This document shows, in pieces, positions 42,901 to 49,924 of a stretch of 64,000 nt of DNA. How positions within the stretch are numbered: position 1 is the first letter of the stretch; every line of letters starts with the position of its first letter. Under the pieces are notes generated by a model, which saw only the letters and a list, made by a program, of their open reading frames with translations, was not told the origin of the DNA and made no database searches. This DNA is from Brevibacillus choshinensis (lineage in GTDB: Bacteria; Bacillota; Bacilli; Brevibacillales; Brevibacillaceae), in contig NZ_CP069127.1 in assembly GCF_016811915.1 (NCBI RefSeq), positions 1,208,001 through 1,272,000 on the forward strand, written 5' to 3'. The position numbers and the translations under genes are program-made.

Positions 42901-43059
42901 CGCGAAGTGGCAGAGCAAAAGACTCGCAATGGCGTCGGGTTGCGCAATATTAAGAGGCGGCTTCGTAATTTCGGAGGAAAGCTAGAGATCGTAAGCAAGC
43001 CGGACGAGGGCACTCTCGTGACCATTCGCATTCCGCGAAGTCAGCCTGCCAACGATTGA
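39997..43059 (+). CDS. Hybrid sensor: 7TM-type sensor, HisKA kinase, receiver and a second LytS-type kinase module
   Basis: A 1020-residue membrane sensor. One helix (residues 8-28) is followed by an extracellular beta-rich domain (45-195, galactose-binding-like/DISM pattern), then about seven helices (210-405). The first kinase has H437 (SHELRTP) and an ATPase domain with DTGIGI and GLGL (to about 645). A receiver follows at 692-810 with D745 (LVILDVMLP) and TKP. A second kinase of His_kinase/LytS type has H836 (SQIKPHFLFNALS), with its own ATPase motifs (VENAIRHG, DNGRGF, GLRNIKRRL) to the C-terminus. No separate output regulator is adjacent. GGGGGAGGAG precedes the ATG. Confidence 0.9.
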   Translation: MANRGKLLTIFTLFFLFIGIRLAWDLFYQPSIMPTAKQGVLDASGWDFARNGSIKLNGEWEFYRGKLHTGDRLRAEETPLMVQVPGVWDKYVSDQKKTSLGSGTYHLKVLLPDSEQRIWGIRVSNIRSSHLLLINGQTVGQQGQPSVQSDDVIARNVPYLSFANVTGNEAEIVLQVANFDFAAGGGVFGAITFGPIQEALASKRSSEYFDATAGSVLFLFSIYFFLLYAYNRRFKEFIYFSLSNLFAALYLVTNRERVALDWLDLSYDWATRIQFLSMLALAFTYSLFMKNIVLRASKETISRVLLSIILLCAISVLLLEARQFTHLQGVYIFFSWITVMYHFVRLLRRVWHNPSSVRWVVISTCSLLFNGVFENLRALGWVHDDGWIPVEIIVFALALAMLSTRGYFTALQKAEQLTERLLVLDKTKDEFLANTSHELRTPLHATLSIVQSVVDGGAGELTDRQKAELELVLGVGKRLTHLLDDLLDISHLQAGMELKLTSLNVHDVVAVALDVMRHMTDESSVRLASKVPKQMVPIEADEQRFLQIIFNLLYNAIKFTPEGTITVEAEQKGRMVEIRVADTGIGIAEERQARIFAMFEQGDHRNRQEGKGLGLHICQKLVERHGGQIQVSSAVGQGTTFSFTMPVSDHRGDTSYKENTEQYVIRSVERMTAAASETRPLSFDPKPFSEKKEAAILLVDDEPTNQYVMMRLLASEPYQIVTASDGREALEALTKQRNWDLVILDVMLPDQSGYDVCQRLRDMYSSSELPVLMVTARGQKDDLLAGFAAGANDYITKPVEALELRARVRTLLQMKQSVSHLIEAEMAFLRSQIKPHFLFNALSTILAVSHQDMETAQELLLDFSTYLRHSFDFEQQENVIPLQSELELVEAYLHIEQIRFGERLEVNYEVEENLTGCIPPLTIQPIVENAIRHGAMSRLSEGTVTLLVYTENDDTVIKVEDNGRGFAAREVAEQKTRNGVGLRNIKRRLRNFGGKLEIVSKPDEGTLVTIRIPRSQPAND

Positions 43060-43069
43060 GAGAAAGATA

Positions 43070-43100
43070 AAGAGCTGCCCAATAACAGGCAGCTCTTCGC
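43070..43100. terminator. Terminator between convergent genes
   Basis: The stem AGAGCTGCC/GGCAGCTCT with loop CAATAACA separates the hybrid kinase from the minus-strand basic gene. T-rich flanks (TTCGCTTT) lie on the plus side and a TTTATCTTTC stretch on the minus side. Confidence 0.8.
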
Positions 43101-43101
43101 T

Positions 43102-43824
43102 TTACATAAAAGAAGAAAGGATTCTTCTCACCCTATAGCGTCCTTTCACGACAAGACGTTTGTTGATGATCTTGTTTCGCTTCGAACGGAATTTACTCGT
43201 GGTATTGCCGGAGTGAATGATATGCACAAAGTTGCGCCTGCGCAATTTATTATGGCGTAGTCGAATGACTGCTGGATGCCCGCCGCGAAGCCTGTACCTT
43301 TTGCCTTTGATGTAATCCTTGGCTTTATAGATGAGGGTGTAGAAGGGTGGGGACTTTGCATACATCGGTGCAATCCGGTGGTTTTTCGAGTCATACATGT
43401 AGCCATGCTGGTTGATGATTGCTTTGACACCTTTTCCCGGGCGGTGGTTCTTGAGCTGTTGAATGAAGCTTCTGCGGTACAAGTCATCCGAGTCGAGCCG
43501 AACCAGGTACAAATACTGATAGCCCTTCAGGCGTTTCCTGATGGACTTCTTATACATGCTTTTCGGGATGAACTTGATATTTTGGGGAAGCTTTTTATAT
43601 TTGCCGAGCTGCTTCTTGATTTTTTTTCGGGAGCGGTCCGCGTACTCGATGAGGGCTTCAAAGCCTTGATTCGTTTGCTTTGCCAGACTTTTCCGGGTAT
43701 ACCCCATGAAGATCTTCATCCGGTTTTTGATCCAGCGCTTGGAAAATCTCTTCTTGCGGTTGTACTTCAGCTTTTTGGAGTTAAAAGCGATCCCCACAAT
43801 GATTTTTTTCTTGCGTTTTCCCAA
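43102..43824 (-). CDS. Very basic glycosyltransferase-like protein (putative rhamnosyltransferase family)
   Basis: A 240-residue protein. The middle has the pattern YTRKSLAKQTNQGFEALIEYAD, long known before a metal motif in GT-A glycosyltransferases, and then YLVRLDSDDLYRRSFIQQL with a DxD-like motif. This order resembles the putative rhamnosyltransferase family (PF11316 type). By my count about 72 of 240 residues are Lys or Arg (about 30%), far above usual. There is no signal peptide or membrane helix. The start is TTG 43824, with AAAGGGGTG upstream. A role in cell-surface glycan modification is an inference; nucleic-acid binding because of charge is possible. Confidence 0.55.
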   Translation of the reverse strand: MGKRKKKIIVGIAFNSKKLKYNRKKRFSKRWIKNRMKIFMGYTRKSLAKQTNQGFEALIEYADRSRKKIKKQLGKYKKLPQNIKFIPKSMYKKSIRKRLKGYQYLYLVRLDSDDLYRRSFIQQLKNHRPGKGVKAIINQHGYMYDSKNHRIAPMYAKSPPFYTLIYKAKDYIKGKRYRLRGGHPAVIRLRHNKLRRRNFVHIIHSGNTTSKFRSKRNKIINKRLVVKGRYRVRRILSSFM

Positions 43825-44079
43825 TGTGACTCACACCCCTTTACCAAGGTAGAAGCCGTAACGATACATGGTATTGGAGTTTGTCAGAGATTGCTGTAGT
43901 CGAATATCGTTGCAGGATGAAAGCACACAGGCTTGTTTCCCGTATGACCGGGGGCTTATCACTGGCCCTCCTTTGCCTCGCAATCTGGGAGTGAAGCTCA
44001 TCGCTTGTCAGATTGAAATGAACAGAAATCATTGGTACAGCCAGAAATGGTGATTTATACTAGCATAGATACGCCAAAC
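43825..44079. other. Gene-free divergent region with possible structured leader
   Basis: No convincing ORF is present between the divergent genes at 43824 and 44159. On the plus strand a weak promoter-like pair (TTGTCA 43881-43886, then AATATC at 43903) would give a leader of about 200 bases ending at the terminator at 44080-44115. Several short complementary segments occur (AGGCTT/AAGCC-like, CCCG/CGGG). No known riboswitch family could be matched by eye. Confidence 0.4.
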
Positions 44080-44115
44080 GCCTATTCTTCCTACTGAGAA
44101 TAGGCTTCTTTTCTA
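44080..44115 (+). terminator. Intrinsic terminator 44 bases upstream of a gene start
   Basis: A nine-pair stem GCCTATTCT/AGAATAGGC with an eight-base loop is followed by TTCTTTTCT. No plus-strand gene precedes it for over 1 kb, so it must end a leader RNA, a small RNA or read-through from the kinase gene. Confidence 0.7.
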
Positions 44116-44158
44116 AGAAACAGTGGCTGATTGAAGGACACCAGAGGAGGAGAAGAGC

Positions 44159-44848
44159 GTGCCTGATGTCATACAGCTCGGCCCTATCCTGATCAAAATG
44201 AGCCTGTTGAGCATGGCTATCTCGGTCGTTTTGGCATTCGCAGCTGTTCGTCTTCGTCTACGAGACGAGCAGGTACTGCAAAAAGTGATACTGGAACTGA
44301 TGAGCAGCAGTCTTCTGTTGGCTTTTTTGGTCTGGAAATTCAGCTACGTGCTGTTCTATCCGGCTAAGGCACTGGCGCAGCCTTCGTCCCTGCTCTATTT
44401 CTCGGGAGGGGATCGAGGGCTTTGGCTAGCTTTGATAGCGGGCGTCGTCTTTGTGGTCATAAGGATCCGAAAGCAAGGAATACCCATCCCGAAAGTAGTT
44501 GATGCCTACGTGACAGGGGGATTGGTTGCCTGGGGAGTTGGACATGTCCTTTCATGGGGAACGGGGGGAATGGAAGGCTGGTATGATCCCCAGCAGGCAT
44601 TGATCGCTGCGGGATTTGTTCTCTGGATGATTCGGAAGGTAGATCGCGCGGCGAATGTGGTTCCCTGGCTGCAGCTGCTGATGTGGTTTTCCATCAGTCA
44701 GGTGTACGCTGCTTTTTTCTCCCCAGAGCAAAAAGCGCTGTTGGCAGGGTTATCCAAAGAGCAGCAGATTTTCTACTCGATTTCTGTCCTCGCTTTGTTT
44801 TTGGCCAATCGCGCTCGTGATACAGGAGGGACGCCCGATGAAGAATAG
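44159..44848 (+). CDS. Multi-pass membrane protein of unknown function, coupled to a thioredoxin-like gene
   Basis: A 229-residue protein with about six hydrophobic segments (residues 13-32, 43-62, 80-98, 115-133, 145-160, 170-187). Charged loops and a glycine-rich stretch GGLVAWGVGHVLSWGTGG are seen. It resembles Lgt-like membrane proteins in outline, but I do not find the Lgt catalytic motifs, so no function is given. The start is GTG with GAGGAGGAG upstream. Its last 11 bases overlap the following TlpA-like gene, which suggests a joint role in extracytoplasmic redox or cofactor handling. Confidence 0.7.
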   Translation: MPDVIQLGPILIKMSLLSMAISVVLAFAAVRLRLRDEQVLQKVILELMSSSLLLAFLVWKFSYVLFYPAKALAQPSSLLYFSGGDRGLWLALIAGVVFVVIRIRKQGIPIPKVVDAYVTGGLVAWGVGHVLSWGTGGMEGWYDPQQALIAAGFVLWMIRKVDRAANVVPWLQLLMWFSISQVYAAFFSPEQKALLAGLSKEQQIFYSISVLALFLANRARDTGGTPDEE

Positions 44849-45371
44849 CAATCTATTTGCGGTAGTCGCACTCTTGGCCTTGCTCGGCTGGGGGTTATTC
44901 ACGACAGCCGCTCCTTCCACGGAGCCTGCCTCGCAAGCGGTCGGGATCCAGAAGGGGAATATCGCGCCGGATTTTGAATTGCTGACGGTGGAAGGAAAGC
45001 CCGTCAAGCTATCTGATCTGCGCGGTCAAAAGGTGATCGTGAATCTGTGGGCGACATGGTGTCCGCCGTGCCGGGCAGAGATACCGGACATGCAAGCGTT
45101 TTATGAGGCAAACAAACAAAAGGGAGTCGTCATCCTCGGGGTGAATTTGACTGCCACTGAAAATAGCGTGGATGATGTAGCTGCCTTTATGAAGGCCTAT
45201 GGCATGACATTCCCTGTGGCAATGGATGTGGACAAGGAGGTAGCGAACCGGTACCAGGCCATATCCATACCGACGAGCTACATGATCGATTCGAAAGGAG
45301 TAATCCGGGAGAAGTTCATCGGACCGATGGATCAGGAACAAATGGAAAAATTCGTTTCGGCAATGGAATGA
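44838..45371 (+). CDS. Membrane-anchored thioredoxin-like protein (TlpA/ResA type)
   Basis: A 177-residue thiol-disulfide oxidoreductase. An N-terminal hydrophobic anchor (LFAVVALLALLGWGLFTTA) places the thioredoxin fold outside the membrane. The redox motif WCPPC lies in NLWATWCPPCRAEIP, after the AhpC/TSA-type start APDFELLTVEG. The cis-proline region is ISIPTSYMID. WCxPC with the ResA-like order suggests reduction of extracytoplasmic disulfides, such as in cytochrome c maturation, but the partner is not known. ATG 44838 has GGAGGG upstream and overlaps the previous gene. Confidence 0.9.
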   Translation: MKNSNLFAVVALLALLGWGLFTTAAPSTEPASQAVGIQKGNIAPDFELLTVEGKPVKLSDLRGQKVIVNLWATWCPPCRAEIPDMQAFYEANKQKGVVILGVNLTATENSVDDVAAFMKAYGMTFPVAMDVDKEVANRYQAISIPTSYMIDSKGVIREKFIGPMDQEQMEKFVSAME

Positions 45372-45447
45372 AAAGAGGCATTCGACAGCGCATGATGTGG
45401 GCATAATTCGCCTGACCCTCCTGCATACTAAGAGGAAAAGGAGGAGA

Positions 45448-45840
45448 ATGATGGAATTCCACTACACGGTTCAGTCGAACAAAACGATCGAAGCGGTCAT
45501 CGAATCGCTGGATGCCCAATTGAAAGAAGAACAATTCGGCATCTTGTGGCAGTTGGATTTGACACAAAAGCTGAGGGATAAAGGAATTGAGGACTACACG
45601 AGGCCTTTCCATATACTCGAGGTATGCAATCCGCATGAAGCAGCAAAGGTATTGAGTCATAATGAGCTGGTCGGGTACTTTTTGCCCTGTAAAATCGTCG
45701 TCTACGCGGACCAGAGCCATGTCCATATCGGTTTGCCGAGGCCCAGTGCTCTCATCGGATTTCTAAACAGCACCCAGCTCACACAGATTGCGGAGGACAT
45801 CGAGCAAACCTTGATTCGCGTCATCGAGAAGGCCAAGTAG
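45448..45840 (+). CDS. DUF302 domain protein
   Basis: A 130-residue single-domain protein of the DUF302 family. It begins with FHYTVQSNKTIEAVIESL and has the central LEVCNPHEAAKVLSHN segment, both typical. The family fold is known, but its function is uncertain; it often occurs near redox or metal genes, as here next to a thioredoxin-like protein. No signal peptide is seen. AGGAGGAGA precedes two adjacent ATGs (45448, 45451). A bidirectional terminator follows. Confidence 0.88.
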   Translation: MMEFHYTVQSNKTIEAVIESLDAQLKEEQFGILWQLDLTQKLRDKGIEDYTRPFHILEVCNPHEAAKVLSHNELVGYFLPCKIVVYADQSHVHIGLPRPSALIGFLNSTQLTQIAEDIEQTLIRVIEKAK

Positions 45841-45919
45841 ACGGCTTCGAGAGCTCACATAGCCCATCTGTCTGCATCAGATCCATAAGTACGCTTAACC
45901 GTTGCAATCGGGAAGAAAA

Positions 45920-45976
45920 AAGCAGAGGCAGTCTAAGACTTTCTTTCCAGTCCTTAGACCACCTCTGTTTTCTTTT
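45920..45976. terminator. Bidirectional terminator between DUF302 and khtU genes
   Basis: CAGAGG..GTCTAAG pairs with CTTAGAC..CCTCTG, loop of about 15 bases; TTTTCTTTT follows on the plus strand and GCTTTTTTCTTCC on the minus strand. It serves the two convergent genes. Confidence 0.88.
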
Positions 45977-46032
45977 ACTGTCAGTTAGTTTATAGGATAG
46001 GGTTCGGATGCTGTGTTTTCACTGGCTTGGAT

Positions 46033-47271
46033 TCACGTATTCGGATTGTTTTCTGTTTGCTTGACGGGTGTTTTTTTATCCAGCGGAAGAACTTTGTTGA
46101 GCACACCGTAAATTTTCTTGGACTCCTTGGTAAGCAAAGGGCCGAGAATGGCCAGAATGAGCACGTACAGAGCTGCAAACGGCTGGAGGAGTTCCATGAG
46201 TGCCCCGGCTTTTCCCAGATTGGCCATGATGATAGAAAATTCACCGCGAGAAACAATCGTAAGTCCGATGTTGGTAGAAGCTTTGGCAGGCAATCCTGCG
46301 CTTTTTCCAGCGAGCAGCCCGGCTGCAACGTTCCCGATGATCGTGACGATTACCGCACCGATCGAGAGCCACACAGCGCCTCCCAAGGAAAGCGGATCGA
46401 TCGTCAGACCAAAGCTGAAGAAGAACATCGCGCCGAAGAAGTCGCGAAATGGCAGAATCATGTGTTCGATTCGCTTCATATGCTGCGTTTCTGCCAGGAT
46501 GAGCCCTACCAACAAAGCACCGATTGCTTCCGCTACATGGATGGTCTCGGAAAAGCCCGCAATCAGGAACAACGCGGAAAAGATTGTGATCATAAACACT
46601 TCATTGGATTTGATATTCAACGCACGGTTGAGGAATGGCACGGCTTTGCGCCCGACGATGATGAGGAGCAGCATGTAGCCGAGTGCGATCAGGGCGGAAC
46701 TTGCGACACCCATGAGAGAGGTGGCTCCGCTCAGGACCAGGCCGGAAACGATGGAGATATATACGGCCAAAAATATGTCTTCGAACATGATGATTCCGAG
46801 AATCATCTCTGTTTCGCGATTTGCGGTACGTTTGAGATCCACCAGGACTTTTGCCACGATGGCGCTGGATGAGATCGTTGTGATTCCAGCGATGATGAGG
46901 ATTTCTTTCAGTGGGAAGCCTGCAGCCCAGCCAAACAAGAGGCCCAGGGTAAAGTTGATGACGATGTAAATCGTGCCGCCAATGGCGATGGAACGGCCGG
47001 CTTTGATCAGACGGCCGACGGAAAACTCGAGTCCCAGGTAAAAAAGCAGGAAGAGAACGCCGACTCGGCCCATGAATTCAATGAGCGGTGCACTCTGAAT
47101 GAAGCGGAGGTCAAACAAGCCGATGTCAGGTGCATGAGGACCTACGACCATTCCGACCAAGATGTAGAAAGGAACAATGGAGAATTTAAGCTTGATGGAG
47201 AGGAAGCCGGCCAGCGCAATCAAGGCGAGGGCGAGACCGACTTCAAAGACGATGTGCTCCAATTCACTCAC
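46033..47271 (-). CDS. khtU: K+/H+ antiporter membrane subunit, CPA2 family (KhtU-like)
   Basis: A 412-residue transporter with 12-13 transmembrane helices of the CPA2/KefB exchanger fold. The N-terminal [24 protein letters not shown] and the core [15 protein letters not shown], then [14 protein letters not shown], are family signatures. It extrudes K+ (and perhaps NH4+) in exchange for protons in B. subtilis, where KhtT regulates it. Here it overlaps khtT by eight bases and starts with GTG after AGGGGG. There is no fused TrkA domain, in agreement with the separate KhtT. Confidence 0.88.
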   Translation of the reverse strand: MSELEHIVFEVGLALALIALAGFLSIKLKFSIVPFYILVGMVVGPHAPDIGLFDLRFIQSAPLIEFMGRVGVLFLLFYLGLEFSVGRLIKAGRSIAIGGTIYIVINFTLGLLFGWAAGFPLKEILIIAGITTISSSAIVAKVLVDLKRTANRETEMILGIIMFEDIFLAVYISIVSGLVLSGATSLMGVASSALIALGYMLLLIIVGRKAVPFLNRALNIKSNEVFMITIFSALFLIAGFSETIHVAEAIGALLVGLILAETQHMKRIEHMILPFRDFFGAMFFFSFGLTIDPLSLGGAVWLSIGAVIVTIIGNVAAGLLAGKSAGLPAKASTNIGLTIVSRGEFSIIMANLGKAGALMELLQPFAALYVLILAILGPLLTKESKKIYGVLNKVLPLDKKTPVKQTENNPNT

Positions 47272-47761
47272 CCCCTGTGCTAAATTTCGATTTTAGCGCT
47301 TTCACCTGCTTCCGTTCGCCAGCGACGACTAGGGTAGACCCAGCTTGGAGAACATAGTCCGGACCTGGATTGATGGTTTGCTTATGGTCCTTTTCAATAA
47401 TCGCGATGATGGTCGCGCCCGTTTCTTGCCGGATATTCATCTCGCCGATCGTTTTACCCATGCAAGGTGCTCCGGATTCTAGTTTGTACCATTCGATCAC
47501 GAGCTTATCCAAAGCGACCTCTACGGTTTCTAAAGCAGAAGGTTTGTACGTCAATCCACCTACGATCGCCGAGATTTGCCTCGCTTCATCATCGTCGAGG
47601 GTCACCATGGAGATGGTTTCATCGGGATCGTCCTTGTCGAAATGGAAAAGCTCTCTTCGTCCGTCGTCGTGGATGATGACGACGAGCTTATCTCCACCCC
47701 TTGTTTCTACTTGATACTTCCTTCCGATCCCAGGCAAATCAGATTCTCTGATCGAAAACAT
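47264..47761 (-). CDS. khtT: K+/H+ antiporter regulatory subunit with TrkA-C domain (KhtT-like)
   Basis: A 165-residue cytosolic regulator. The N-terminal part ([21 protein letters not shown]) and the C-terminal TrkA-C (RCK-C) domain, about residues 80-160 ([36 protein letters not shown]), are as in KhtT, whose TrkA-C domain binds c-di-AMP in B. subtilis. TTG 47767 directly abuts AAGGAGG, while ATG 47761 has six bases of spacing, so I start at the ATG. It is the first gene of the khtTU pair; the 285-base divergent gap to the coiled-coil gene is AT-rich. Confidence 0.9.
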   Translation of the reverse strand: MFSIRESDLPGIGRKYQVETRGGDKLVVIIHDDGRRELFHFDKDDPDETISMVTLDDDEARQISAIVGGLTYKPSALETVEVALDKLVIEWYKLESGAPCMGKTIGEMNIRQETGATIIAIIEKDHKQTINPGPDYVLQAGSTLVVAGERKQVKALKSKFSTGGE

Positions 47762-48046
47762 GCGCAACCTCCTTTAGCGGTGTCTGATGTCAATAAGCTA
47801 TCCAATCCAGTTCTTTTTGAGTAATGTCCCCCCCTTCGTGAGGATTTACTTCACTACATACATATTACAATATAATTATATACTAATGACGACAAAAAAG
47901 CTCGAAAACGAAACGATTTTATAAAAAAATGACACATTTATTTTGCGGAAAGGAATTGATACGCTTCCTGTCCAACATAAATGCAAGAAAGGCAAGACTG
48001 TGCAAAATCCTTTGCGCAGCCAAGTATTCCAAAGGGTGATCATGAA

Positions 48047-48301
48047 ATGGCCAATAAACAGTATCGATTGACAGAAGCCGAATGGCATTTTATCCAGGAG
48101 ATGCGAGAAATGGATGTGGAGGGGATTTTGGATATCGTGATTGCACTGCGCAGCGAGGTCAAAGAACTGGAGAAAAAGGCAGAGCTCGTGCGCGAAAAGC
48201 AGCGGGAGAATTGGGAGCATGAATATGTACAGGTGCAAAAACGTGCGGACCAGCTGCGCCTGTTTGAACAGGAAATTCGCAATACGTGGCCGCAGGAGTA
48301 G
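48047..48301 (+). CDS. Small coiled-coil protein (84 aa)
   Basis: I do not recognise a family. The protein is highly charged and should be largely helical. Heptad-like spacing of hydrophobic residues occurs in VIALRSEVKELEKKAELV and in VQKRADQLRLFEQEI, so a coiled coil of about 50 residues is likely. It has no signal or membrane segment. AAAGGGTGA lies before ATG 48047; a second ATG at 48042 is in another frame. It is divergent from khtT and convergent with the dicarboxylate carrier. Confidence 0.68.
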   Translation: MANKQYRLTEAEWHFIQEMREMDVEGILDIVIALRSEVKELEKKAELVREKQRENWEHEYVQVQKRADQLRLFEQEIRNTWPQE

Positions 48302-48361
48302 CGGAAAGGCAAAAACCGGCTAGCCCGCTGCATGCGGGACGCTTTTCCCAGCAAACAAAAA

Positions 48362-48392
48362 AGAAGCCGCTCATACCGAGTGGCTTCTCTTT
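48362..48392. terminator. Terminator between convergent genes
   Basis: AGAAGCCGCTC pairs with GAGTGGCTTCT (one G-T pair), loop ATACC, with CTTTCC on the plus side and TTTTTTGTTTG on the minus side. It serves mainly dctA and possibly the coiled-coil gene. Confidence 0.85.
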
Positions 48393-48407
48393 CCGTGTTT
48401 CTATGCA

Positions 48408-49664
48408 TTAAGCGGTGGCAGGCTCCGATTCCGCCTTTGCTTTTTCAGGGTGGAACTCGTCTTCCTGCTTGGCGATGACTACAGCAGCGACGCCGTTTCC
48501 GATCAGATTGGTGATCGCGCGCGCTTCTGACATGAAGCGGTCTACACCCAGGAGGAGTGCGATACCTTCTACCGGGATCATCGGGAATGCCGCCAGCGTC
48601 GCGGCGAGGGTAATGAATCCGGATCCGGTCACACCAGCCGCTCCTTTGGAGGTAATCATCAGGATCCCGAGCAGTGTCAGCTGCTGCCAGATGCTCAGAT
48701 CGACACCGTAGGCTTGCGCAATGAACATGGCAGCCATGGACAGGTAGATCGACGTTCCATCGAGGTTGAACGAATAGCCGGTAGGTACGACAAGACCCAC
48801 AACCGATTTGGAGCATCCGTATTTCTCCAGGCGATCCATCATGCGAGGCAGGGCGGACTCAGACGACGAGGTACCCAGCACCAGCAAGATTTCTTCGCGA
48901 ATGTACTTGATGAAGGAGAAAATGCTGAATTTATAGTAGCGGGCGATGCTTCCGAGAATAAACACGATGAACAAGAACATCGTCAGGTAGACAGCGGTCA
49001 TCAACAGGCCGAGTCTGGTCAGCGAGCCGATTCCGAATTTGCCGATCGTATAGGACATGGCACCAAAAGCGGCGATTGGCGATACCTTCATAATCATGTT
49101 TACGACACCGAAGAAACCGTGAGTCAGCTTGTCAAACAGCTTGATGACAGGCTGGGACGCAGAACCCATCGCTGCGAGGGAGAGACCAAACAGGACGGCG
49201 AAGAACAGGATGGGCAGCAGCTCGCCTTTTGCCATTGCTCCGACCACGTTGTCCGGGATGATGGCGACAAAAAAGTCGATGAAGCCGTGGTTGCTTTCGG
49301 CAGCAGCTTCCGTGTACTTGGTGACGTCGCCGCTGGTCAAGCCAGTCTTGTCGAAGCCTACCCCTGGCTTGATCACGTTGACTACCAAAAGACCGATCGC
49401 CAGGGCAATCGTGGTAACGATTTCAAAATAGATCAGAGCTTTTCCGCCGATCTTTCCTACCTTTTTCATATCACCCATACCGGCAATTCCGTTCACGACG
49501 GTAAAGAACACGATAGGGGGGATGACCATTTTGATCAGCTTCACAAATACATCCGCCAACACTTTCAGCTCTGCGCCGAATTTCGGAGCGAAATGACCGA
49601 CGATGATCCCAAGGATAATGGCAATGACCACTTGTACGGTCAGATTTTTAAAATTAATTCGCAT
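48408..49664 (-). CDS. dctA: C4-dicarboxylate:cation symporter, DAACS family
   Basis: A 418-residue secondary transporter importing succinate, fumarate and malate with protons or sodium. Strong DctA signatures are [32 protein letters not shown] (the serine-rich hairpin loop), [30 protein letters not shown] and [19 protein letters not shown]. Eight helices and two re-entrant loops are expected. It equals B. subtilis DctP in family. The dctB, dctS and dctR genes lie 3.4 kb away, so it is likely their target. Upstream lie two ATAGAATA repeats and a cre-like site. Confidence 0.93.
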   Translation of the reverse strand: MRINFKNLTVQVVIAIILGIIVGHFAPKFGAELKVLADVFVKLIKMVIPPIVFFTVVNGIAGMGDMKKVGKIGGKALIYFEIVTTIALAIGLLVVNVIKPGVGFDKTGLTSGDVTKYTEAAAESNHGFIDFFVAIIPDNVVGAMAKGELLPILFFAVLFGLSLAAMGSASQPVIKLFDKLTHGFFGVVNMIMKVSPIAAFGAMSYTIGKFGIGSLTRLGLLMTAVYLTMFLFIVFILGSIARYYKFSIFSFIKYIREEILLVLGTSSSESALPRMMDRLEKYGCSKSVVGLVVPTGYSFNLDGTSIYLSMAAMFIAQAYGVDLSIWQQLTLLGILMITSKGAAGVTGSGFITLAATLAAFPMIPVEGIALLLGVDRFMSEARAITNLIGNGVAAVVIAKQEDEFHPEKAKAESEPATA

Positions 49665-49688
49665 GGATCCTCTTCCTCTCTATTTGGA

Positions 49689-49701
49689 TGAAAGCGCTTC
49701 A
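49689..49701. promoter_or_regulatory. cre-like (CcpA) palindrome upstream of dctA
   Basis: TGAAAGCGCTTCA is a near-perfect palindrome resembling the cre consensus but one base short of the usual 14. It lies 25 bases upstream of the dctA start, where a roadblock-type repressor could act. Confidence 0.42.
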
Positions 49702-49721
49702 CTGTGTATAGATCGCATTGT

Positions 49722-49750
49722 ATAGAATAGTCTTACGAATGAATAGAATA
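49722..49750. promoter_or_regulatory. Direct repeats ATAGAATA upstream of dctA (candidate DctR site)
   Basis: Two identical octamers at 49722-49729 and 49743-49750 are 21 bases apart start to start, two helical turns. They lie 58-86 bases upstream of the dctA start, a suitable place for an activator of the DctR type. Confidence 0.42.
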
Positions 49751-49924
49751 CGGTCATATTGGTTGTTTTGGTCTTTTTGGTCTTGCCAATCCCGCTACGT
49801 TGTTCCGGATATTCCCAAATAAAAATGTCCGCATTGACATACTCTCGACATGAATCATAGGTAAAGTATTACTTGTACATAGACGTACGTTAGGTAATAC
49901 AACCGGGAGAATGGAGGATGTACC

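Noticed and set aside
43880..44000. A c-di-GMP (GEMM) or guanidine riboswitch
   Set aside because: Isolated fragments such as GAAAGCACACAGG on plus and ACGGGAAACAAGCC on minus look similar, but the required conserved partners (GGCAAACC, GGTTGCC or the ykkC core) are missing.
44159..44848. Prolipoprotein diacylglyceryl transferase (lgt)
   Set aside because: The helix layout is vaguely similar, but the Lgt signature and catalytic histidine/arginine motifs are not seen, and the protein is shorter.
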